Of a stretch of DNA of 8,535 nucleotides, positions 1 to 4,878 are shown piece by piece (position 1 is the first letter of the stretch; every line of letters begins with the position of its first letter). The notes beneath the pieces were generated by a model. It was given only the letters and a program-made list of their open reading frames with translations. It did not search any database and was not told where the DNA came from. Origin of the DNA: an uncultured Methylococcaceae bacterium (GTDB taxonomy: Bacteria; Pseudomonadota; Gammaproteobacteria; Methylococcales; Methylomonadaceae). The translations under genes and the position numbers were made by a program. The stretch lies in the NCBI GenBank assembly GCA_903839795.1, contig CAIMDR010000125.1, positions 1-8,535 on the forward strand, given 5' to 3'.

Positions 1-4
1 AAGC

Positions 5-1816
5 TTAGTTCTTGCCTGCTCTTTTACGCTCGTTTTCAGTCAACAATTTCTTGCGTAAGCGAATGGACTTGGGTGTAACTTCAACCAGTTCATCTTCAGC
101 AATAAATTCAAGCGCTTGCTCTAAAGTCATTTTCTGAATACGTGCCAATACCAAACTTTCATCCGTACCTGAAGCACGAACGTTGGTTAATTGTTTTGGT
201 TTGCAAGGGTTGACGCATAAATCATTACTGCGTGAATGCAAGCCTACCAACATGCCTTCGTAGATTTCATCGCCATTAACCAATAACAATTCACCACGTT
301 CCTGTAACGGATGTAATGAATAAGTGACGGCTTTACCGGCAACCATTGAAATCATAACGCCACGTTGACGATTACCCACTTCACCGGCTTTCATCGGGCC
401 GTAATGGTCGAATACATGATAAAGCAGACCGGAACCTGAGGTTGCTGTCATAAATTCGGTTTGGAAGCCGATCAGGCCGCGTGAGGGCATCATATATTCC
501 AAACGAATACGACCTTTGCCATCGGGAACCATGTTGGTTAGATCGCCTTTACGCTCGCCCAATTTCTCCATGATAGAGCCTTGATGCTCTTCTTCCACTT
601 CAATGGTGACCATTTCGAAAGGTTCGCATTTTTTACCATCAATTTCTTTAATGATAACTTCCGGACGCGAAACGCCCATTTCGAAACCTTCGCGGCGCAT
701 GTTCTCAATCAGAACAGACAAATGCAATTCACCACGACCTGATACTTTAAATTTATCAGGGTCGGCTGTATCTTCAACTTTTAAGGCAACGTTATGTTGT
801 AATTCCTTATCCAGTCTGTCGCGTATTTGACGAGTAGTAACAAATTTACCTTCTTTACCGGCAAAAGGTGAGTTATTAACCTGAAATGTCATGGTTACGG
901 TAGGCTCATCAACCGATAACGGTGTCATGGCTTCTACCGCATCAGGATGGCAAAGTGTGTCTGAAATTTCCAGTTTCTCAATACCGGCAAAGGCAATAAT
1001 GTCCCCAGCGCGTGCATCGGCAACTTCCACACGCTCCAAACCATGAAAGCCATAAATTTGCAACATACGACCTTTACGCTCAACACCTTCGCGATTGATA
1101 ACGGTTATTGGCTGATTGGGTTTGATGCTGCCGCGCTGGATACGACCGATACCAATAACGCCGACATACGTGTTGTAATCCAGACTGGAAACCTGCATTT
1201 GAAAAGGCCCGTCAATATCAACCGGTGGCGGACTTACTTTTGCTATTATCGTTTCAAACAAAGGCGTCATATCACCACCGGTTATGGTGTGCTCCAAGCC
1301 GGCATAACCGTTAATAGCCGAGGCATAAACGATAGGAAAATCCAGCTGTTCATCAGTTGCGCCCAAACGATCGAATAAATCAAATGTTTGATCAACAACC
1401 CAATCAGGACGTGCGCCCGGACGGTCAATTTTATTGATAACAACAATGGGTTTTAAACCTAAAGCAAAGGCTTTTTGGGTTACAAAACGGGTTTGTGGCA
1501 TCGGGCCATCAACAGCATCTACTAGAAGTAATACTGAATCAACCATCGATAATACCCGTTCTACTTCGCCACCAAAGTCAGCATGGCCTGGGGTGTCAAC
1601 GATATTGATATGGTAACCATTCCAATCCAGTGCCGTATTTTTTGCCAGAATGGTAATACCACGTTCTTTTTCAATATCGTTGGAATCCATCATCCGCTCA
1701 GTCACTTTGGTATGTGAGGCAAAGGTGCCAGACTGTTGTAGCAACTTGTCAACCAAAGTTGTCTTACCGTGGTCAACGTGGGCAATAATGGCGATGTTTC
1801 TTAATTTCTCGATCAC
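5..1816 (-). CDS. typA: Ribosome-associated translational GTPase TypA/BipA
   Basis: TypA/BipA is an EF-G-like GTPase that binds the 70S ribosome and helps 50S assembly and growth under cold or other stress. The 603-aa product is close to the usual length (about 607 in E. coli). The G domain is intact: P-loop AHVDHGKTT at residues 12-20, switch I RGIT at 52-55, DTPGH at 74-78, and NKID at 128-131. Domain II, the EF-G III/V-like domains (for example [19 protein letters not shown]) and the TypA-specific C-terminal domain with its basic tail follow in order. The start is GTG at 1816, chosen because [18 protein letters not shown] is the standard N-terminus of the family; no strong Shine-Dalgarno sequence precedes it. 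The gene is separated from the rhodanese gene by 194 bp, so it is probably transcribed on its own, although I could not pick out a convincing promoter or a terminator in that gap. Identification is nearly certain. Confidence 0.98.
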   Translation of the reverse strand: MIEKLRNIAIIAHVDHGKTTLVDKLLQQSGTFASHTKVTERMMDSNDIEKERGITILAKNTALDWNGYHINIVDTPGHADFGGEVERVLSMVDSVLLLVDAVDGPMPQTRFVTQKAFALGLKPIVVINKIDRPGARPDWVVDQTFDLFDRLGATDEQLDFPIVYASAINGYAGLEHTITGGDMTPLFETIIAKVSPPPVDIDGPFQMQVSSLDYNTYVGVIGIGRIQRGSIKPNQPITVINREGVERKGRMLQIYGFHGLERVEVADARAGDIIAFAGIEKLEISDTLCHPDAVEAMTPLSVDEPTVTMTFQVNNSPFAGKEGKFVTTRQIRDRLDKELQHNVALKVEDTADPDKFKVSGRGELHLSVLIENMRREGFEMGVSRPEVIIKEIDGKKCEPFEMVTIEVEEEHQGSIMEKLGERKGDLTNMVPDGKGRIRLEYMMPSRGLIGFQTEFMTATSGSGLLYHVFDHYGPMKAGEVGNRQRGVMISMVAGKAVTYSLHPLQERGELLLVNGDEIYEGMLVGLHSRSNDLCVNPCKPKQLTNVRASGTDESLVLARIQKMTLEQALEFIAEDELVEVTPKSIRLRKKLLTENERKRAGKN

Positions 1817-2010
1817 TTTTTGTGTACTCTAATGGGTTTAATAAAATTGTGTAGGGTGTATTTAGGTACCCTGTGTAGCATGATATATACGGATTACGCT
1901 CTATCGTGTCGGTTCTTGTTAGTCTGTGCAAAAATGATGGTGATAGCCCCATCAAGACTGAAATTGGATTTTGTTGGCAAGATCCCGCCTAATCCAAGCT
2001 GGATAAGGAC

Positions 2011-2403
2011 TTAACTCTGCACCCAAGGCAAACCGCTGAAACGCCAGCCACCCAGATTACCTCGATGATTTAACGAATCCAGGGAACCTTCAAAGCCATC
2101 AACGATATTGATAAGCCGCTGATACCCTGCCTCTTCAAGGGCTTTTGCGGCATCCACCGAACGCTGCCCACTTCGACAGAGCAATAAAACCGGTGCATTT
2201 CTATCTTGGACATGTTTTTTAACGTCGGTAACAAACTGCGCATTAACCTGCCAATCGGGCGCTTCTTTCCAGGCAATATGAACGGCACCGATAGGGTGTC
2301 CAACAAAAGCATGCTCAACTTTTGTGCGTACATCCACCAATACCGCGTCAGTATTTTGTTGCATCAAGTCCCACGCCTGTTGTGGGGTTAAGTTTTCTAT
2401 CAT
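2011..2403 (-). CDS. Single-domain rhodanese-like sulfurtransferase
   Basis: This is a 130-aa protein made of one rhodanese domain. Rhodaneses carry sulfur as a persulfide on a catalytic cysteine and pass it from donors such as thiosulfate to thiophilic acceptors. The active-site loop CRSGQRS is at residues 76-82 with Cys76 as the presumed catalytic residue. The flanking family motifs are also visible: VLVDVRTKVEHAFVGHPIGA near the N-terminus and NIVDGFEGSLD near the C-terminus. There is no signal peptide, so it should be cytoplasmic. The ATG at 2403 is the only sensible start; the ATG 10 bp upstream meets a stop after four codons. In the reconstructed ancestral arrangement it lies 11 bp after the methyltransferase stop, which suggests an operon. 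Today a MITE (2503-2619) sits about 100 bp before its start codon and may affect read-through. The family is certain; the physiological substrate is unknown. Confidence 0.93.
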   Translation of the reverse strand: MIENLTPQQAWDLMQQNTDAVLVDVRTKVEHAFVGHPIGAVHIAWKEAPDWQVNAQFVTDVKKHVQDRNAPVLLLCRSGQRSVDAAKALEEAGYQRLINIVDGFEGSLDSLNHRGNLGGWRFSGLPWVQS

Positions 2404-2502
2404 GGTGTTACCATTTATTTACGTTTCTGGCCGACAAACCGGGCTTCATTTCTTAAAACCCGATGATGTTCGCCGATTAAAGCGTTCTCTCTGTAAAAAA
2501 CT

Positions 2503-2619
2503 TACTTATTCAGTCCCCCTCTTTGAAAAAGAGGGGTTAGGGGAGATTTTATTAGATAAATCCCCCTCTGCCCCTCGCTTTGCTCTCCCCCTTTTTCAAA
2601 GTGGGATTTGAATAATTAC
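2503..2619. mobile_element. MITE copy 1 (117 bp) in the methyltransferase 3' end
   Basis: This is a short palindromic element with imperfect terminal inverted repeats, TACTTATTCA on the left and TGAATAATTAC on the right. A perfect 9-bp direct repeat, TAAAAAACT, flanks it at 2494-2502 and 2620-2628 and reads as a target-site duplication. The interior has a left hairpin (CCCCTCTTT/AAAGAGGGG), a central GGGGAGATTT/AAATCCCCC stem and a right CCCCCTTT/AAAGTGGG hairpin. Relative to copy 2 it carries a longer segment (TGCCCCTCGCTTTGCTCT) between the central stem and the right hairpin. It encodes no transposase, so it would have been moved by an enzyme encoded elsewhere. Its insertion truncates the methyltransferase by 26 residues. 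Confidence 0.88.
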
Positions 2620-3158
2620 TAAAAAACTACCCTCAACGGTACAAACAGCTCAAGCGGCTCACCACTACCCAGCAGATAATCGGGATTATTAGGCCGTTTC
2701 TGACTTACTTTTTCTTGCGTAAAAGTCTGATAAAAAAGCAATCCATCCGGTTTAAGTGCTCCTATTATCGCATCACTTAGAGTACGGTCAAGAAATCGAC
2801 TCACAACGATGACATCAAAAGAACATTTAGTAAAGCTTTCAGTCACGATATTTTCTTGGCATGCATTGATATTTAACCCTTGCCGGACTGCATAAGTCAT
2901 TAATTTATCTATAGCAATTAAAGAAATATCCCAGGCAGTCACCGCCCATCCTCGCTCTGCCAAAAAAACGGCATTAGCCCCCAAACCGCAAGCCAAATCC
3001 AGCGCGGTTCCGGTCGACGGTAGCAAAAAATCATTTTCAGTCAGCACGGATGCCGCCGGATAAAAAATCGGCTCCGACTGACTATAAACATAAGTATTCA
3101 GTCCCCCTCTTTGAAAAAGAGGGGTTAGGGGAGATTTTATTAGATAAATCCCCCTCAA
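2619..3158 (-). CDS. Residual methyltransferase ORF with MITE-encoded N-terminus
   Basis: This 179-codon open frame is what remains of the methyltransferase above, and automatic annotation would probably report it as a gene. Its first 24 or so residues (including IKSPLTPLFQRGG) are translated from the MITE and begin at a TTG inside it. The native sequence resumes at VYSQSEP. The SAM-binding motif I (LDLACGLGANAVFLAERG) and the following acidic strand (VTAWDIS) are intact, as is the motif IV region SFDVIVVSRFLD. It ends at a TAG formed at the junction of the second MITE and its duplication, so the conserved C-terminal strand is missing. A GGGGGA run lies only about two bases before the TTG, which is a poor start context. 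It could be a low-level chimeric protein or simply a decaying gene; I favour the second. Confidence 0.5.
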   Translation of the reverse strand: MRGIYLIKSPLTPLFQRGGLNTYVYSQSEPIFYPAASVLTENDFLLPSTGTALDLACGLGANAVFLAERGWAVTAWDISLIAIDKLMTYAVRQGLNINACQENIVTESFTKCSFDVIVVSRFLDRTLSDAIIGALKPDGLLFYQTFTQEKVSQKRPNNPDYLLGSGEPLELFVPLRVVF

Positions 3159-3192
3159 TCCCCCTTTTTCAAAGGGGGAGGTGAATAATTAC
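3091..3192. mobile_element. MITE copy 2 (102 bp) in the methyltransferase 5' end
   Basis: This is the same element as copy 1 and in the same orientation. It has terminal inverted repeats TAAGTATTCA (3091-3100) and TGAATAATTAC (3182-3192) and a perfect 9-bp flanking duplication, CTATAAACA, at 3082-3090 and 3193-3201. Three interior hairpins can be drawn: 3104-3112 with 3116-3124 (9 bp), 3128-3137 with 3146-3154 (9 bp plus a bulge), and 3160-3167 with 3171-3178 (8 bp, perfect). With the termini paired the whole element folds as a cloverleaf. It lacks the extra interior segment of copies 1 and 3, having only AAT there. Minus-strand translation yields the SPLTPLFQRGG peptide, a type I recall from annotated bacterial proteins that overlap such repeats. 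Confidence 0.9.
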
Positions 3193-3229
3193 CTATAAAC
3201 AGCATTCCATTTGCTAATTTCCGCTGCCA

Positions 3230-4138
3230 TTATTCAGTTCCCGGCATACTCACACGATGCTCCAACCACGCCTGCAAGAAATCCATAAAGCCTTTAACCT
3301 TGGCAGATAAATATTTCCGGTGCGGATACACGGCATGTATATCTAAAGGCGGCAAGGGGTAATTTCCCAGCACCACTTTTAGCGTACCGTTTTCAATATC
3401 CCGGCCAACAATATAGGTAGGCAGCATCACCAGTCCCAAACCATTAATGGCTGCAATACGAATCGGGTGAGCCGCATTGGCTTGCATTCTCCCGGTAACG
3501 GTAACGACCTTATAACCTGCTTCCGTTTTAAATTGCCATTTATTACGTGGCGAAATAGCCCAATTAACCAGACAACTATGCTCCGCCAGATCTTCCGGCG
3601 TCTGCGGAATGCCGTAACGTTCCAAATAATCCGGCGATCCGCAAACAACCAGCGATGAACTGGCTAATTTACGGGCAACCATACTGGTATCATCTAAAGC
3701 GCCCAGAAAAATGGCAACATCAATACCTTCATCAATCAAATCTCCAGGACTGCCCTGCAAAATCATTTCAACCGTTAAATCGGTATGAATTTTTAAAAAT
3801 TCCGCAACAGCGCGTGCAATATGGGTTGCGCCAATAGCCGGTGGCGCACTGATTTTTAATACTCCCCGTGGTTCTGTCTGTAAATGTGTCACTGCGGTTT
3901 CCATTTCTTCAACATCTATCAGCACTTGCTGACAGCGCTCAAGATATGAAACGCCTACATCAGTCAGGCTTAAACTACGCGTGGTACGATTGATTAAGCG
4001 CGTTCCCAGACTGCCTTCAAGCTGCATAATATGCTTGGTTGCCATGGCTCTGGAAATGCCCAGATCCCTGGCACCACCCGCAAAACTCCCGGCTTTTGCT
4101 ACTCGCACAAAGACGGTCATACTTGTTAATTTATCCAT
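3230..4138 (-). CDS. LysR-type transcriptional regulator (CrgA/AaeR-like)
   Basis: This is a 302-aa LysR-family regulator of normal length. The N-terminal winged helix-turn-helix covers roughly residues 1-60 (MTVFVRVAKAGSFAGGARDL, then ISRAMATKHIMQLEGSLG and RLINRTTRSLSLTDVG). A linker helix follows, then a periplasmic-binding-protein-like effector domain from about residue 90 (RGVLKISAPPAIGATHIARA) to the end. The SLSLTDVG.SYLERCQQVL and GVLKISAPP signatures point to the CrgA/AaeR/DsdC-like branch. The start is ATG 4138; the reading begins MDKLTSMTVFVRV, typical for the family. Its stop overlaps the ancestral methyltransferase ATG by one base (TAATG), so it appears to be the first gene of a regulator-methyltransferase-rhodanese unit, rather than divergent from its target as many LysR genes are. 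The effector and targets cannot be told from sequence. Confidence 0.94.
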   Translation of the reverse strand: MDKLTSMTVFVRVAKAGSFAGGARDLGISRAMATKHIMQLEGSLGTRLINRTTRSLSLTDVGVSYLERCQQVLIDVEEMETAVTHLQTEPRGVLKISAPPAIGATHIARAVAEFLKIHTDLTVEMILQGSPGDLIDEGIDVAIFLGALDDTSMVARKLASSSLVVCGSPDYLERYGIPQTPEDLAEHSCLVNWAISPRNKWQFKTEAGYKVVTVTGRMQANAAHPIRIAAINGLGLVMLPTYIVGRDIENGTLKVVLGNYPLPPLDIHAVYPHRKYLSAKVKGFMDFLQAWLEHRVSMPGTE

Positions 4139-4155
4139 TTAAGCCTCAATTAGTT

Positions 4156-4169
4156 GCAAGCTGACTTGC
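4156..4169. promoter_or_regulatory. Inverted repeat GCAAG-N4-CTTGC upstream of lysR
   Basis: This perfect 5-bp inverted repeat, GCAAG CTGA CTTGC, starts 18 bp upstream of the lysR start codon. LysR regulators often bind short dyads near their own promoters, so it could be an autoregulatory operator. The arms are short, the spacing gives 14 bp rather than the usual T-N11-A 15-mer, and chance occurrence is plausible. Confidence 0.25.
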
Positions 4170-4242
4170 CATCAAGTTAAGTAGTAAGTACCCATAAATT
4201 TGCACCGGTAAGCGCCCTGTTTTTGCTTGACTTAATTGCAGG

Positions 4243-4357
4243 TAAGTATTCACCTCCCCCTTTGAAAAAGGGGGAGAGCAAAGCGAGGGGCAGAGGGGGA
4301 TTTATCTAATAAAATCTCCCCTAACCACTCTTTGTTAAAGAGGGACTGAATAATTAC
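4243..4357. mobile_element. MITE copy 3 (115 bp), core inverted, upstream of lysR
   Basis: This is a third copy of the family, with its interior in the opposite orientation to copies 1 and 2 and with the longer interior segment of copy 1. The termini are TAAGTATTCA on the left and TGAATAATTAC on the right. The flanking duplication is imperfect: AATTGCAGG at 4234-4242 against AATTGCAAT at 4358-4366, 7 of 9 identical. One hairpin has diverged in its loop while keeping its stem (CTCTTT AAC AAAGAG instead of CTCTTT GAA AAAGAG). Both points suggest an older insertion than the other two. It lies in the divergent intergenic region between lysR and the small plus-strand ORF, so it interrupts regulatory rather than coding DNA. 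Confidence 0.87.
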
Positions 4358-4485
4358 AATTGCAATAAGTTAAAGGTGCGACCTACCCTATTTTTGCTTT
4401 GCATCTTGCACCTGCTGCACACCAACAAAAGCCTTGACATTACACACTATTTCTACCCAGGAAACAATTAATTTATTATTTGGCA

Positions 4486-4499
4486 TATTGTATACAATA
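4486..4499. promoter_or_regulatory. 14-bp perfect palindrome TATTGTATACAATA, candidate operator
   Basis: TATTGTATACAATA is identical to its reverse complement over all 14 bases. The central TTGTATACAA resembles operators bound by GntR-family (FCD-type) dimers. It overlaps the -35 box of the best promoter candidate for the small plus-strand ORF, which is where a repressor site would be expected. No GntR gene is in this window, so the binding protein is unknown. Confidence 0.45.
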
Positions 4500-4515
4500 A
4501 ATATCCCTGTATAGT
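4488..4515 (+). promoter_or_regulatory. Candidate sigma-70 promoter for the small ORF
   Basis: TTGTAT (4488-4493) and TATAGT (4510-4515) are separated by 16 bp, giving a plausible but imperfect sigma-70 promoter. Transcription would start near 4522 and leave a leader of about 80 nt before the ATG at 4602. The -35 box sits inside the 14-bp palindrome. Confidence 0.4.
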
Positions 4516-4601
4516 ATTAACCATGTAAGAACGCAACAAGATTTGTAAAACGGCAACAAAGCGGCCTAAAGATTACTTAACTTTATTACGGGATTAAACT
4601 A

Positions 4602-4754
4602 ATGAACAACTTCAACAAAGACATAATGATCGGCTTGCTTTTTATTGCCGGTATAGGAAGTTTCATTTCAGGTCAATTTATTATTTCGACCGTATTGTTT
4701 GCCTCCGCTGCTATTTATAGCAACATTGTAATGCGAGTAAAGCTAAACAGCTAA
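4602..4754 (+). CDS. Unrecognised 50-aa hydrophobic membrane peptide
   Basis: This is a 50-codon frame, ATG 4602 to TAA 4754, on the strand opposite to all other genes here. The peptide begins MNNFNKDIMIGLLFIAGIGS and ends RVKLNS. Residues 8-44 are almost wholly hydrophobic, with a Gly/Ser-containing break at about 17-24, so it could form one long or two short membrane helices with a basic C-terminus. Evidence that it is a real gene: GGGA at 4590-4593 is 8 nt before the ATG, a plausible promoter and operator palindrome lie upstream, and an intrinsic terminator follows about 80 bp downstream on the same strand. I do not recognise the family and assign no function. Its isolation and own signals suggest a single-gene unit. 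Confidence 0.62.
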   Translation: MNNFNKDIMIGLLFIAGIGSFISGQFIISTVLFASAAIYSNIVMRVKLNS

Positions 4755-4792
4755 GCGTTAACAGTTAACTACCTCCTGGTGTTATACCTCTC

Positions 4793-4830
4793 CAAGCAGT
4801 TCCTCCTCATAATGCTCTGCTTGAATTTTT
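4793..4830 (+). terminator. Weak hairpin upstream of the main terminator
   Basis: CAAGCAG (4793-4799) and CTGCTTG (4817-4823) form a 7-bp stem with a 17-nt loop, followed by AATTTTT. It could act as a first, weaker member of a tandem terminator pair, or protect the 3' end of the small ORF transcript. The long loop makes it marginal. Confidence 0.3.
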
Positions 4831-4831
4831 G

Positions 4832-4867
4832 CCTCTCTCTGCGAATACGCATTGGGAGGTTTTTTTT
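4832..4867 (+). terminator. Intrinsic terminator after the small ORF
   Basis: A stem made of CCTCTCTCTGCG and CGCATTGGGAGG pairs at 10 of 12 positions (one G-T wobble, one 2-bp internal mismatch) around an AATA loop. Eight consecutive T follow at 4860-4867 on the plus strand. The minus strand has no T-run after the hairpin, so it serves plus-strand transcription and would stop it before it reads into the convergent wbpM-like gene. Confidence 0.8.
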
Positions 4868-4878
4868 GCCTGCGATTT

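Larger units (their letters stand above)
2415..3230 (-). pseudogene. Class I SAM-dependent methyltransferase, interrupted by two MITEs
   Basis: The gene as it stood before two insertions can be read exactly. It starts at ATG 3228-3230, overlapping the lysR stop as TAATG, and begins MAAEISKWNAVY. It is then broken by the MITE at 3091-3192. It continues SQSEPIFYP and runs through the core to LFVPLRVVF, where the second MITE (2503-2619) brings in a TAG. Beyond that element the same frame continues YRENALIGEHHRVLRNEA and ends at TAA 2415-2417. Removing each element with one 9-bp duplication (126 and 111 bp) leaves 579 bp, which is 192 codons plus stop with no frameshift. WNAVYSQSEP and the LRVVFYRENALIGEHHR tail both match what is expected at the ends of small TehB/UbiE-like methyltransferases. 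As it stands, translation from the native ATG stops after 13 codons and the last 26 residues are lost. It is probably non-functional. The substrate is unknown. Confidence 0.85.
4139..4601. other. Divergent intergenic region between lysR and the small ORF
   Basis: This 463-bp gap contains no credible protein-coding frame. It holds, from left to right, a short inverted repeat just upstream of lysR, MITE copy 3, an imperfect direct repeat on either side of that MITE (4215-4240 and 4386-4410, sharing CCCT-n-TTTTTGCTT and ending TTGCA), a perfect palindrome at 4486-4499, and the leader of the small plus-strand ORF. A TTGACA at 4434-4439 resembles a -35 box but has no matching -10 box at 16-18 bp. 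No RNA gene is recognisable. Confidence 0.6.

Noticed and set aside
1..6. HindIII site exactly at the window start, suggesting a cloning boundary
   Set aside because: Another AAGCTT occurs at about 5130 within the window, so complete-digest cloning is not indicated, and the typA stop lies naturally at position 5.
603..1832. Several plus-strand open frames of 60-111 codons opposite typA
   Set aside because: They lie antisense inside a fully intact typA, have no coherent domains or ribosome sites, and are explained as shadows of its codon usage.
1773..2014. Short frames in the gap between typA and the rhodanese gene
   Set aside because: No ribosome binding site, low-complexity composition and partial overlap with typA; nothing supports translation.
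2503..4357. The three repeats as a CRISPR array or tandem terminators
   Set aside because: The copies are hundreds of bases apart, differ in orientation and interior, and each has its own target duplication, so they are mobile elements; terminator activity may be a side effect.
4434..4439. TTGACA as a consensus -35 box
   Set aside because: No acceptable -10 box at 16-18 bp; the better promoter is closer to the small ORF.
4523..4528. ATGTAA start-stop pair in the small-ORF leader as a regulatory uORF
   Set aside because: It lies almost at the predicted transcription start with no ribosome site, and a six-base match is expected by chance.
4757..4769. GTTAACAGTTAAC repeat just after the small-ORF stop
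   Set aside because: It is a 13-bp AT-rich dyad with only a 1-nt centre that cannot form a hairpin loop; possibly a binding site, but nothing else supports it.
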